Counted from the stretch's first letter, positions 8,927-17,261 are shown. The stretch is DNA of 64,000 bases from an uncultured Candidatus Peregrinibacteria bacterium (GCA_903854335.1 CAINVY010000005.1:1-64000); one strand, 5' to 3'. Numbers and translations: made by a program. The notes: generated by a model not told the origin, from the sequence alone.

Positions 8927-10977
8927 GGGGTGACGGTAATGGTAATACTCTTGGAATCAGTGTACCCGTTCTTGTTTTTGAGCGTCAGAGTAACCGTGTA
9001 CGTTCCCACCTTGTCGAAGACATGAACGTAGCTCGCGTCCGCACTCTGCTCGATCACGGTCGCGGGGTCATCCACCGAGCGCACATCCCACAAAATGCTC
9101 GTGAGGTCTCCCGTCGAACAGGAGGAATCGAATGCGACCGCCTTCCCTGCCGTCACCGTCGTACGACTTGCGGTGAGACACGCGGCGTTCGTCGGAGGCA
9201 GTACCACGATCGTCCGCTGTGTCGAATACTCCTTCCCCTTCACCGTCACGATCGTCATCGTCACCTTGTACTCCCCTTCCTTGGCGTACGTATGATCCGT
9301 CTTCGATCCGCCCAAATTCACCGTCTGCCCCTGCGGCTCATCACCGAATTCCCACTTGAATCCCGCAATATCCTCTCCCGGCGGAACGAATGCATCCGAC
9401 GCGTCGAACTGCACGCGAAGCGGAGCGGAGCCGCTCTCGGGCTTCATACTGAATGCGGATTCCGTTCCGGGAGCATTGACGATGATCTTCAACGGGAGAC
9501 GCAGAGAATTCCCGTCTGGCCCCTGCGCAACGAGCGTTACCGTGTACGTTCCCGCCTCGCGGTAGACGGCCTGGAATGTGGATCCCGCAATCGTTGCGGT
9601 TTCCTGATTGGGCGCTTCCCAGAAATACTGAACGAGCGGTTGCGACGACACGGGTTTCAGCTGCACCGCCAACGGCGTATCACCCGTCACGGTATTGTTG
9701 CTCACTGTCGTTCCCTCGAAGTGCAGATCGCTCAGCGAAAGCTTGTTGGTCGAACGCACGATGACCGTGAGATCGGCAAGAGAACCGCTGAGAGAACGCG
9801 CCTGGACTTCCACCGCGTAGATGCCGGGCGTCTCGAAAGAGTGTCCTATTCTCTTGAGTTCCGCACCTTCCTCCTGCTTCCCGTCCCCGAATGACCAGAG
9901 CACATCCTTCAATGATTCCTTCGTCTGCAACGTAAAGAGGACGCCAAAGGGTGATGGACCCATGAGATTTTCCGGATCCGTCTGGAGCGTGATCGGGAAC
10001 GGCAACGGAGCGGGATTCACCACTTCAACATCGCGCTTAAACGTCTTCTGCGTATTGTTCGTGAGCTGCATGATCGCGGTCACGTGATAGGTGCCCGTCG
10101 CATAATACGTGTGCATGATCTCCGGCTTCGTTGCCTCTTCCGTTTTTCCGTTTCCATCGAAATCCCACTGAACGCTCTTGAGAAGCTTGGGGTCTGCCAG
10201 GAGTTCTGAAATAGAGAACCGCGCGGGCGTTTCCACGATGGGTTTGATGGGTTTCACGGAAAAGACTTCGCTGCCGATGACAATGCGCAAGGTCACGAGC
10301 CTCGAGGCTCCCGAGTCCAACATGATCCTCACCGCTGCGTTATACACACCGGCGCGATCGTAGACCGCCGTTTCCGTCGGGACGACGGTCCTATCATTCT
10401 CCTTCCCATCGCCATTCGTATCCCAAATGTACTGAATGGGATGCAAACCAAGATTCTTGAGAGTGGCAACCGCCTTCTCGACGCTGAGGGTCAGCGAAAG
10501 TGGAGCGACGAATGTCCGGGGGTCCGACGGCACCGTCTGAATGGAGAATGGCGGCTCTCGAAGAATCATAAAGGGAACAAGCGCGCAGACGGCGATGCCC
10601 GGGACGAGAGTGACGACGAGTCTCATGAGGCTGCGCTGGCGCGTCGCGATGGGAACATCAGCTTTCGCAATGCGCTGCAAGAGCAGGAGTCCCACGATGA
10701 TGAACACCGCCGCGCCCGTCAGAGACGTGAGCAAACCGATGCTTACGAGACTGCGCATTTCTCCCGTGGGACTGGGCAACATCATTATCAGCGCGAAACA
10801 CCAGATCATCAGGATCGTATAGAGAATCGATCCCACGATGATGAGGAACTTCTTCGCGGATCGAACGACCGCATCTTCCTTCTTCTGCGGGGCTGGGACT
10901 GAACCGGTTGTCACACCATCCACCGGCCTGTCGGATGCAACCACGTTCTCTTCGGATGTGTTCGATGGAGGAGGCAT
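8923..10977 (-). CDS. Membrane-anchored multi-PKD-domain protein
   Basis: 684 aa. Residues ~40-155 contain three hydrophobic segments (FLIIVGSILYTILMIWCFAL; SIGLLTSLTGAAVFIIVGLL; LVVTLVPGIAVCALVPFMIL). The rest is a chain of about six PKD-like beta-sandwich domains. The hallmark pattern (W.FGDG..., H.F...G.Y.V....) is seen in VLWSFGDGKQEEG/HSFETPGIYAVEV, FKWEFGDEP and VHVFDKVGTYTVTLTL. PKD domains are extracellular protein- or glycan-binding modules, so the bulk is predicted outside the membrane. It follows the lipoprotein gene with a 9-bp gap and is coupled to the 28-aa peptide. Function unknown. Confidence 0.85.
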   Translation of the reverse strand: MPPPSNTSEENVVASDRPVDGVTTGSVPAPQKKEDAVVRSAKKFLIIVGSILYTILMIWCFALIMMLPSPTGEMRSLVSIGLLTSLTGAAVFIIVGLLLLQRIAKADVPIATRQRSLMRLVVTLVPGIAVCALVPFMILREPPFSIQTVPSDPRTFVAPLSLTLSVEKAVATLKNLGLHPIQYIWDTNGDGKENDRTVVPTETAVYDRAGVYNAAVRIMLDSGASRLVTLRIVIGSEVFSVKPIKPIVETPARFSISELLADPKLLKSVQWDFDGNGKTEEATKPEIMHTYYATGTYHVTAIMQLTNNTQKTFKRDVEVVNPAPLPFPITLQTDPENLMGPSPFGVLFTLQTKESLKDVLWSFGDGKQEEGAELKRIGHSFETPGIYAVEVQARSLSGSLADLTVIVRSTNKLSLSDLHFEGTTVSNNTVTGDTPLAVQLKPVSSQPLVQYFWEAPNQETATIAGSTFQAVYREAGTYTVTLVAQGPDGNSLRLPLKIIVNAPGTESAFSMKPESGSAPLRVQFDASDAFVPPGEDIAGFKWEFGDEPQGQTVNLGGSKTDHTYAKEGEYKVTMTIVTVKGKEYSTQRTIVVLPPTNAACLTASRTTVTAGKAVAFDSSCSTGDLTSILWDVRSVDDPATVIEQSADASYVHVFDKVGTYTVTLTLKNKNGYTDSKSITITVTP

Positions 10978-10986
10978 GGTGGAGAT

Positions 10987-11952
10987 TTAAGGAAGGAAGG
11001 GAGCGGAAGGATTGGCGGATGAGAAGTGATCACTCGCGCTGTCGAGAGAAAGCATAGCGGAGAACGCGGATGCAAGGTGAGCGGCAACGTCCGGAGAAAG
11101 CACCTGCACGTTCTGCGGGAGCACAATATCCGGTGCTCTGTCGAGATCACTCATATCGATTTGCAACCGCGTCGACCATGCGTGCGCTTCGCGTGGATCC
11201 CTGGGAACGATCGACCATGAAATTCGACGAATGAAAAATGTGTGAGTGTCAATCCAAATCTCCCCCTTCGCCGCATAGCGCTGGAGCAGCGCCTGCGTTT
11301 TCGCGGCATCGAACGCCTCGCCACTCCGCTCCGCCGAAGCCATCAGGCTCTCCAGCACATGTGCCGTATCGAATCGCACGTCGTAGTGGTACGTCGAAAC
11401 ACCTTGGAGATCGCCGACCCCGCGATCCCGCACGATATGTATCGCCTGCGCTTGCAACTGCATCAAGCGCGTATCATCCACAACCGTCGTTGCAACCGTA
11501 CCCCCTCCATGCATCGGCAGCCGCCACCAAGATCCCAAGAGTCCTTGCACATCGGATCCTGAGGATGCAACGCCCGAAGAAAAGGAAAGATCGCTGGGTC
11601 GGATGTCATACTCTTGTCCGTCGATCGCCGTGACTTCCGTCACGATGTGACTCTTTTGAAACGCGCCGGATCCTCCGTTTCCATCCTCACGAAGAAGAAA
11701 CGACCAAATATTGCCACCATCGCGCAACACGCCATTCTCGAAGACGAGATGCAACGACTGTCCGCTCCCCGAGAGCATCGCACTCGCCGAAAACCGCGCG
11801 GACGACAAATGCTGCATCGCGAGATTGGCTCGCCGAAGGACCTCCGGTGGCTCAAGAGTCACTGGCATCTTCGCACAGGAAGAGAGGAGAAACAGCGTCG
11901 CGCAACCGAGAACCAACCGGCGCATACCAAGAGTGGAAAGGCCGGAAGTCAT
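10987..11952 (-). CDS. Predicted lipoprotein
   Basis: 321 aa with a type II signal peptide: RRLVLGCATLFLLSSC, with the lipobox Cys at about residue 26. Translation may begin at the MRRLV methionine (11925) instead. The mature part alternates beta-strands (HLVFENGVLRDGGNIWSFLL, EIWIDTHTFFIRRISWSI), which resembles LolA/LppX-like lipid-carrier lipoproteins; that similarity is impressionistic. It sits in the lemA-tpm-PKD operon, so an envelope function is likely. Lgt encoded ~3 kb away would lipidate it. Confidence 0.7.
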   Translation of the reverse strand: MTSGLSTLGMRRLVLGCATLFLLSSCAKMPVTLEPPEVLRRANLAMQHLSSARFSASAMLSGSGQSLHLVFENGVLRDGGNIWSFLLREDGNGGSGAFQKSHIVTEVTAIDGQEYDIRPSDLSFSSGVASSGSDVQGLLGSWWRLPMHGGGTVATTVVDDTRLMQLQAQAIHIVRDRGVGDLQGVSTYHYDVRFDTAHVLESLMASAERSGEAFDAAKTQALLQRYAAKGEIWIDTHTFFIRRISWSIVPRDPREAHAWSTRLQIDMSDLDRAPDIVLPQNVQVLSPDVAAHLASAFSAMLSLDSASDHFSSANPSAPFLP

Positions 11953-11982
11953 AGTGCCTGAAACGAAGACGCGCTGCCAGTC

Positions 11983-12861
11983 TCACCATCCCCCACTCGC
12001 GCCTCCCCCGCCAAAAGACCCGCCTCCAAAACCTCCGCCCCCGCCACCCCCGCCGAATCCGCCACCGATGCCGCTTCCTCCGATCCAGGGACCGCCGCGC
12101 CGTCCTCTGCCGGAAGGTGGAAATTTGGAAACGATGAAATCAAATATCAATCCGAGAATGACGAGAAGAGGAACAATCAGCCACCATCCGAAGAGAACTG
12201 TGAGAATAATGCCGAAGACCCCACCGAGCACCCCGCCCAGCCACCACGACTTCGATCGAGCGAGGAAAGAGGACAGGAAGCTGATGGCCATAAAAAAGAG
12301 GAAAGCAAAAAACGGAAAAAAGAACGAGCCGGAATTCGGCTTGTAACGATCCGCGGTGTACTCGCCACCGATGTGCTTTTCGAGCGCCACGATGCCCGCT
12401 TGAATCCCCTCGAAATACTTTCCGTTGCGAAACTGCGGCGTGATGTCCGTGTCGATGACGCCCTTCGCGACGATGTCCGGCACTGCGCCTTCGAGCCCAT
12501 ATCCGGTCTGAATCGAGATGCGCCTGTCCTCGAGAGAGATCAGCATCAGGATGCCGTTATTCTTCTGCTTGTCCCCCACTCCCCACGCACGACCGACCTG
12601 CACACCGATCTGATCTATGTCCGATCCGCTGAGCGTTTGCATGATGAGCACCGCGATTTCGTTGCTCGTCTTCTGTTGGTAATCGCGAAGCGTCGTGTCG
12701 AGTTGCGTCTTCTGATCGGCCGTGAGCACATTTGCCATGTCCGTGACGAATCCGTCATTGGGCGGCACGGCAAAATCCGCAAGTGCGGTGGGCAAGAGCA
12801 ACCCGCAACCGAAGAGGAGTGCACAGAGCCGGAGGGAGAGGCGGGAAGAAGTCATCATCAA
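11983..12861 (-). CDS. TPM-domain (YgcG-type) membrane protein
   Basis: 292 aa. Signal peptide (LCALLFGCGLLLPTALA), then a TPM domain (~30-150) beginning DGFVTDMANVLTADQKTQL and containing TSNEIAVLIMQTL, GVGDKQKNNGILMLISLEDRRISIQTGYGLEG and the DI.PQFRNGKYFEGIQAGI segment. A pair of hydrophobic helices (~185-240) follows, then a Gly-rich tail ending GGGGASGGW. This layout is typical of YgcG/TPM proteins, which usually accompany LemA; the biochemical role is unsettled. Its ATG overlaps the lemA stop by 4 nt. Confidence 0.9.
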   Translation of the reverse strand: MMMTSSRLSLRLCALLFGCGLLLPTALADFAVPPNDGFVTDMANVLTADQKTQLDTTLRDYQQKTSNEIAVLIMQTLSGSDIDQIGVQVGRAWGVGDKQKNNGILMLISLEDRRISIQTGYGLEGAVPDIVAKGVIDTDITPQFRNGKYFEGIQAGIVALEKHIGGEYTADRYKPNSGSFFFPFFAFLFFMAISFLSSFLARSKSWWLGGVLGGVFGIILTVLFGWWLIVPLLVILGLIFDFIVSKFPPSGRGRRGGPWIGGSGIGGGFGGGGGGGGFGGGSFGGGGASGGW

Positions 12862-13424
12862 TTGCCGAAGTTCACCGTCGGAACCTTCGCTGCACCCTGA
12901 TCGGCTTGGAAGAAGTTCTGTGATGCGAAGCCGAAGAGATGTGCGAGGATGACTCCGGGGAAGCGAACCACGCGGACGTTGTAGCTGCCGACCGCATCAT
13001 TGAAATCGCGACGCGCCACCGAGATGCGATTCTCCGTTCCCTCGAGCTCCGTCGTGAGATCGCGGAAGGACTGCGTGGACTGCAACTGCGGATACGCCTC
13101 GACCGTCACGAGCAGACGCGACAAAGATGAGTCGAAGTTCTGGGCCGCCGTGACTTTGTCGTTGATGGACCCCGCGCTCATCCACTTCGTACGCGCCTCC
13201 GTAACCGCGAGGAGCGTGGACTTCTCAAAATTTGCCGACCCTTTCACCGTGCTGACGATATTCGGTATCAGATCCATACGGCGCTGATAATCCGTCTCCA
13301 CCTGACCCCATGCGTTCTTCACACCCATCTGCGCCGTAATGAGACCGTTGTAGCCGGTCCAGACCCACGCGATGAGGATAACCAAAACTCCGAGCCAGAT
13401 ATACAGAGTGGTACGAGATTTCAT
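12858..13424 (-). CDS. lemA: LemA family protein
   Basis: 188 aa. One N-terminal transmembrane helix (LYIWLGVLVILIAWVWTGYNGL) followed by the alpha-helical LemA core: AWGQVETDYQRRMDLIPNIV, EKSTLLAVTEARTKW, LLVTVEAYPQLQSTQSFRDL, ELEGTENRISVARRDFNDAV, YNVRVVRFPGVILAHLFGF. First gene of the operon lemA - TPM - lipoprotein - PKD protein - 28-aa peptide, with 4-nt overlaps at two junctions. LemA/TPM pairs are widespread envelope genes of uncertain function. A TAGAAT -10-like hexamer lies about 24 nt upstream of the start. Confidence 0.93.
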   Translation of the reverse strand: MKSRTTLYIWLGVLVILIAWVWTGYNGLITAQMGVKNAWGQVETDYQRRMDLIPNIVSTVKGSANFEKSTLLAVTEARTKWMSAGSINDKVTAAQNFDSSLSRLLVTVEAYPQLQSTQSFRDLTTELEGTENRISVARRDFNDAVGSYNVRVVRFPGVILAHLFGFASQNFFQADQGAAKVPTVNFGN

Positions 13425-13539
13425 GGAATGGAGAGGAAGAATGGATTCATTCTAGCAAGCTCCCGGTTCTGCGCAATCTCAGCATCGTCAATTTCACGTA
13501 TTCCCCTTCCCACCCGAAGTGAGTAAGATGCGTGGGCTT

Positions 13540-13567
13540 CGGGGCGTAGCTCAGTTGGAAGCGCAGT
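13540..13567 (+). pseudogene. Truncated 5' copy of the tRNA-Pro gene
   Basis: CGGGGCGTAGCTCAGTTGG repeats the first 19 nt of the intact tRNA-Pro, exactly 100 bp upstream of it. Homology then continues loosely (aagcgca versus gagcgca, with a 3-nt deletion). No anticodon, T arm or matching acceptor strand follows, so it cannot fold as a tRNA. A TAAGAT hexamer ends 10 nt before it. Confidence 0.75.
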
Positions 13568-13639
13568 CCAGCGCTAGCGGGAATGCGCAGAAAATTCGCA
13601 CGTGCGCTCCCCATCCAGATTCCTTAACATCATCGACAT

Positions 13640-13716
13640 CGGGGCGTAGCTCAGTTGGCTAGAGCGCACGGTTCGGGACCGTGAGGTCGAAGGTTCGAGT
13701 CCTTTCGCCCCGACCA
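13640..13716 (+). tRNA. tRNA-Pro (anticodon CGG)
   Basis: 77 nt with encoded CCA. Acceptor CGGGGCG/CGCCCCG; D arm GCTC...GAGC; anticodon stem CACGG/CCGTG with loop TTCGGGA (anticodon CGG, decodes CCG); T arm GAAGG-TTCGAGT-CCTTT; discriminator A. C1-G72 is usual for bacterial tRNA-Pro. Its own promoter is not obvious just upstream; transcription may start before the truncated copy at 13540. Confidence 0.96.
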
Positions 13717-13750
13717 TTCATCCCGCAGAGACAAGACTCGTGGTAAACCA

Positions 13751-14419
13751 CTATTTGGCTCTCTGTTTTGCGCTGAACCTCTCCTTCCACTGACTCACGA
13801 GCATAGGAAGATTCTCAAATATCTTTTGATTGTGACTGAGATTCGCCAGCACCTGACCGATAAGGAATACGCCATAGTTGTCCCGATTATTCGCATCATG
13901 ATTTGCTCCGATGTTGGCATTATTTTGGAATCCCATAGCATGAAGTTTCTCAATAATCTGTGTCCGATTGATGTGAAAATGAACGGCATCTTTTTCGTCT
14001 GAAACAATAAAAGGAAGAAGACCGCACAGCCAATCGAGCACCGCTTCGAGATCCAAGGGGCTCAACGCGTCCAGCCTCTCCATCATCTGCATCGCTCTGC
14101 TCGACCACGGTCCAAATTCCTGATCTCCCATTACTACAGCTTTGATCGCTTTCTTACATCCTATTCTTTCACGAAACGCCTCGAGCTCCGCTTCCTGCGA
14201 CGCTGCCGATGGCACAATCCGTGTAACGGCTTCCGCTGGAAGCAACGTCCCTTGCCTGAAGCGCATCGCAGTCCCCGATGGAAAATCCGGCGTCTCCAAC
14301 ATGGCAGTGATCGAAACGTACAGAACTTGTATAGATTTGTCTCTCATGACAGTCAATATTCTCACGCGCTCACTCGCATGGGTCTTCAGCGCTTCTTCCG
14401 AAGCGTCTTTTCCATTCAT
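13751..14419 (-). CDS. Unknown protein, member 1 of a local three-gene paralogous family
   Basis: Up to 222 aa; initiation at the internal ATG (14347) would give 198 aa and remove a 50-bp overlap with the upstream gene, so the start is uncertain. The C-terminal half aligns with the neighbouring gene: LDLEAVLDWLCGLLPF, then INRTQIIEKLHAMGFQNNANI, then NYGVFLIGQVLANL, then FENLPMLVSQWKERFS. No signal peptide, membrane segment or catalytic motif. Cytoplasmic, mixed alpha/beta by appearance. I do not recognise the family. Confidence 0.7.
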   Translation of the reverse strand: MNGKDASEEALKTHASERVRILTVMRDKSIQVLYVSITAMLETPDFPSGTAMRFRQGTLLPAEAVTRIVPSAASQEAELEAFRERIGCKKAIKAVVMGDQEFGPWSSRAMQMMERLDALSPLDLEAVLDWLCGLLPFIVSDEKDAVHFHINRTQIIEKLHAMGFQNNANIGANHDANNRDNYGVFLIGQVLANLSHNQKIFENLPMLVSQWKERFSAKQRAK

Positions 14420-14900
14420 TCACCATGGACGGAAATGAGACGAAGAAATTTGCCCCCTTCTTGAGTTCCGTCAACGCCTGACCTACGAGGAACCCGGCAT
14501 CATTTTCCGCATTGTGCTCAAGATAGTCTCCATCGATGGTGTTGGCATTCGCACGGAATCCTTTCTCCTCGAGAATCGCAACAATATCATCGAAGTCTAT
14601 GGTACCTGTCCTCGAAAAATACATTTCTTGAAGCTCAAGCAGGCAATCAAGTACTTCTTCGAAATCTGATGGACTCGTGTTCTGCAATTGTGCTGTAAGG
14701 AGACCCCGCAACTCCAATTCCAGATTCCTCGCCGGTTTCAATTCCTCCCTCATCCTTTCGGCAATTTCCTCACGCGTCTTTCTCACCTGCTTTTGTGATT
14801 TTCCATTCGTCGCTGCATCTGCTCGCTCCGGGGAATCCGAACGAGACTTGAAAATGTATCGAGGCCGACACTCTTCACCAAAAAAACTGATATTGCTCAT
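14370..14900 (-). CDS. Unknown protein, member 2 of the local paralogous family
   Basis: 176 aa. The first ~65 residues are charged and low in complexity (KSRSDSPERADAATNGKSQK), likely disordered or helical. Residues ~75-170 form the shared domain: PSDFEEVLDCLLELQEMYFS, IDFDDIVAILEEKGFRANAN, NDAGFLVGQALTELKKGANF, FPSMVNEWKRRFG. A near-consensus promoter (TTGACC-17-TATAAC) ends 7 nt before the ATG, so the mRNA should be leaderless. The region is AT-richer than its surroundings, suggesting an accessory locus. Function unknown. Confidence 0.78.
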   Translation of the reverse strand: MSNISFFGEECRPRYIFKSRSDSPERADAATNGKSQKQVRKTREEIAERMREELKPARNLELELRGLLTAQLQNTSPSDFEEVLDCLLELQEMYFSRTGTIDFDDIVAILEEKGFRANANTIDGDYLEHNAENDAGFLVGQALTELKKGANFFVSFPSMVNEWKRRFGRSAEDPCE

Positions 14901-14907
14901 TAGTTAT

Positions 14908-14936
14908 GTTATACACAATGTTTAATGAATGGTCAA
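14908..14936 (-). promoter_or_regulatory. Strong promoter of paralog 2
   Basis: On the minus strand: TTGACC, 17-nt spacer, TATAAC, with the ATG 7 nt further on. The -35 hexamer is also the edge of the 53-bp direct repeat. Confidence 0.75.
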
Positions 14937-14983
14937 TGATCTTCATACGAGCTCTGCCAAGCCCAAATCCTCATCCCAAGCTC
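14931..14983. repeat. Direct repeat, distal copy (duplicated ppcA 3' end)
   Basis: Imperfect copy of 15621-15672, sharing the -35 element GGTCAAT (plus strand), gctctgccaagcc, aaatcctcatcc and agctc/ggctc. The 15621 copy includes the last codons of the PEP carboxylase gene; this copy is detached from that gene. The two copies flank the 14996-15571 gene with a 690-bp period. Confidence 0.75.
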
Positions 14984-14995
14984 TTTATGCCGTAG

Positions 14996-15571
14996 TTAAA
15001 TGGACATCAATGTATTATAGCGAGTCACCAAAGCCTTATATTTGCTCTGCACACACCCACTGATTTCTATCTCTCTTAACCGCCCACAAATGAGATAGCG
15101 TGAAATTGAATCGGAATCATGCGATGTTGCTTCCAAGGCAACTGGCATTAAACCATGCTCCGCGAAGATCTGAAGAATCCCCTCTTGAGGGAATCGAGAT
15201 GTTTTCGTTCCTTCCAGAGATCCGATCGCCGTGCCAAGATCATCCAGCCACGTCATCACTTCTGCTAAATCACTGAAATTCAATTGACGCAATTTTGCCA
15301 TGTGCCCGGTAACAATAGTCCGTCCATTATTTTCTCTCCTCTGAAAAGCAGGATCCCACGGAGCTTCCGTCTGACCTAAGAATCTCGCGTGAGCTTCCGT
15401 AAGCGCTTCATCCTCAGACTTGCCCCCTGCCACGAGTTTCACAATCAACGCTAATGTAGCTTTCAAGTTGAATGCAATCGTCTGTTCTCCTGAGTCATCC
15501 TCTCTCCGTTCCGTTTGCCGGTCACCTTCAGGCAGCGACATCTCGTCTTTTCCTTCGTTCGGGTTTGGCAT
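14996..15571 (-). CDS. Unknown protein, divergent member 3 of the local paralogous family
   Basis: 191 aa, soluble, with a charged N-terminus. The C-terminal half follows the same pattern as members 1 and 2 but is more diverged: LNFSDLAEVMTWLDDLGTAI, then PQEGILQIFAEHGLMPVALE, then SDSISRYLICGRLREIEIS. The promoter TTGACC-16-TAGAAT (15599-15626) starts inside the flanking direct repeat. The ATG is ~27 nt past the -10, so a short leader is expected here. The gene is bracketed by two copies of a ~52-bp repeat derived from the end of ppcA. Function unknown. Confidence 0.72.
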   Translation of the reverse strand: MPNPNEGKDEMSLPEGDRQTERREDDSGEQTIAFNLKATLALIVKLVAGGKSEDEALTEAHARFLGQTEAPWDPAFQRRENNGRTIVTGHMAKLRQLNFSDLAEVMTWLDDLGTAIGSLEGTKTSRFPQEGILQIFAEHGLMPVALEATSHDSDSISRYLICGRLREIEISGCVQSKYKALVTRYNTLMSI

Positions 15572-15598
15572 CGCTATCTGGGGGGTAAGGACTATGAC

Positions 15599-15626
15599 AT
15601 TCTAAACTTTTATATATATTGGTCAA
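15599..15626 (-). promoter_or_regulatory. Promoter of paralog 3
   Basis: TTGACC, 16-nt spacer, TAGAAT on the minus strand. The -35 coincides with the left edge of the direct repeat, as it does for paralog 2. Confidence 0.65.
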
Positions 15627-15672
15627 TATCCTTCAGAGCGCTCTGCCAAGCCTAAATCCTCATCCGAGGCTC
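15621..15672. repeat. Direct repeat, proximal copy (includes the ppcA stop codon)
   Basis: Partner of 14931-14983. It covers the last few codons of the PEP carboxylase gene plus ~39 bp downstream, ending at the TTGACC -35 box of paralog 3. Confidence 0.75.
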
Positions 15673-17186
15673 CTTCGTATCACTCCCGCTTCCACGATAT
15701 CCCTCGTGATCGCGGCGGAGTCGGGAGTCGCGAGACGATGAAGGATGGTGGAGGTGATATTGCGATGGATGACGTGGTGGGGTTTGACCGGACCGAGCGT
15801 GATCCCGAGGATTTCCTCGATCCCTGCGATGTCTTCTTTGATCTCTTCGAAGGCCGGATACTGCGCGGCGAGGAGCGAAAGATTCTCCGCATTGAAATAT
15901 TTTCCGGCGTGGACGATGTCCTCCCGCAGCGCCGGGTAGTGAGAGTCGAGGAGTGGCATCAGTTTCGCTTTCGCAGCGGCGCGAAGTCCGCGACCGGTGG
16001 CAATCAATTCCGGAGGGACGCCGAGCGAGTAGAGCGCAGCAGTAAAGACTATGGCGCGCGGGAGCTTCACGGCACCCACTCCCCTGCTGTATCCGAAGAG
16101 CCCGATGTGGAGGAGGCGCTCGCGTCGCGAGGGAACGAACGCGGCAATCTGATTGATGATGGGCGCAATGGACTCAATGGAAGATCCCCACGCGGCAACG
16201 AAGAGCTCCGCGAGATCACGCACCTTGGCGCGCTCGTGATCGGTCATCGGCGTTCCCTTCCTCATCGGCACCTCCCGATGCATGAGCTCGAGCGCCGATC
16301 GCACATCTGCGAGCGGGTAGTCGTAGCGGAAGGCCGACTGGATGGAATACGTGCTGGTACCGGCGTACTGGTTGAGGAACGTTTCGGTGTAGGTGGGATT
16401 CACGCTCCCACGGAACGGCAGCGACCCCGTCCCGAGAATCGGAAAGACGTCGAATCCAAGACACCCACCGACCTCGTGCGCTTTCGCGAGCGCGGCGCGC
16501 ACGGCGAGCACGGCGGGGACGAGGCCCGAGTTCATCGCGGGGTCCGATCGCGCGAGGAAGATACGCTGACCATGAGAACGATCCGCCGACGTATCGCGCA
16601 AAAGCTCCTTCCAATACGGCTCGACGATGTTCTCGATCGAGAAGAGCGAGTCGATGTCCTCCACGAGCGGCGTCACGCGCACAAGCGAGAGGAGATCTCG
16701 TTCCTTACTGACGGACGAGTGGAAAACCGTACGATGGTACTCGGCGACTTCGAGAAAAGCCTGTCTCGCAGCGAGGGGCTGCTTGGCTGTGGTGGTGAGC
16801 GGGAGAAACATCTCCGTGACCGGCGGAGCATCGAGGCCGATTTCCTGCGCAAGATCGGCGAGCGACAAAATATTCATGAACGCCCGTGCGGAACGATGCG
16901 TTCTGTTCTCTTCCCATGCGGGAATGCGGTACGTGAGATGATGATCACTGCCGAGGGGATGCGCGGCAAAGAAATCCTTCGCACGAGAGAAGAGCTTCTC
17001 GCCCACAGCCTCATCCACGTACTTCCCCTCCCAATCCCACATGTACTCATCGATCGGAAGCTCGCGGAAGAGCGTGAGAAGTTCGGTGATCTCGTCTTGC
17101 GTGGAGATGTACGGATCTTTTCCCCACCACGGCGCACTCGCATTGTCGGGATGCTGCGTCGCCATGGTGACCGGCGGCCAAATCAT
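15660..17186 (-). CDS. ppcA: Archaeal-type phosphoenolpyruvate carboxylase
   Basis: 508 aa from ATG 17186. The sequence opens with MIWPPVTMATQHPDNA, the hallmark N-terminus of the short archaeal-type PEPC (~500 aa, versus ~900 for the bacterial/plant enzyme). Conserved stretches include EVTEMFLPLTTT-like VTEMFLPLT, RVTPLVEDIDSL, FLARSDPAMNSG, GTGSLPFRGSVNP, TYSIQSAFRYDY and FGYSRGVGAVKLPRAI. It carboxylates PEP to oxaloacetate in the cytoplasm. The start is chosen because TACCAT (17193-17198) ends 6 nt upstream of this ATG and the family begins here. It is divergent from an aminotransferase that would turn oxaloacetate into aspartate. Its 3' end is partly duplicated at 14931-14983. Confidence 0.93.
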   Translation of the reverse strand: MIWPPVTMATQHPDNASAPWWGKDPYISTQDEITELLTLFRELPIDEYMWDWEGKYVDEAVGEKLFSRAKDFFAAHPLGSDHHLTYRIPAWEENRTHRSARAFMNILSLADLAQEIGLDAPPVTEMFLPLTTTAKQPLAARQAFLEVAEYHRTVFHSSVSKERDLLSLVRVTPLVEDIDSLFSIENIVEPYWKELLRDTSADRSHGQRIFLARSDPAMNSGLVPAVLAVRAALAKAHEVGGCLGFDVFPILGTGSLPFRGSVNPTYTETFLNQYAGTSTYSIQSAFRYDYPLADVRSALELMHREVPMRKGTPMTDHERAKVRDLAELFVAAWGSSIESIAPIINQIAAFVPSRRERLLHIGLFGYSRGVGAVKLPRAIVFTAALYSLGVPPELIATGRGLRAAAKAKLMPLLDSHYPALREDIVHAGKYFNAENLSLLAAQYPAFEEIKEDIAGIEEILGITLGPVKPHHVIHRNITSTILHRLATPDSAAITRDIVEAGVIRRSLG

Positions 17187-17231
17187 GTGTCCATGGTACG
17201 TCTGTTCCCGTTGCGATTCCACTCTCGGCAA

Positions 17232-17261
17232 TTGTCCTCAACGTAGCGCCAAGGATAGAAT
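17232..17261 (+). promoter_or_regulatory. Predicted promoter of the aminotransferase gene
   Basis: TTGTCC, 18-nt spacer, TAGAAT. Six nucleotides after the -10 comes an in-frame ATC, not ATG, which supports a non-canonical start. Confidence 0.5.

Noticed and set aside
13540-13620. A second complete tRNA gene upstream of tRNA-Pro
   Set aside because: Tried to fold it: no matching D stem, anticodon stem or T arm after the first 19-28 nt.
15738-17246. 502-aa plus-strand ORF opposite ppcA
   Set aside because: Arg/Glu-rich shadow of the PEP carboxylase gene; no family motifs, whereas the minus-strand frame is a textbook PEPC.
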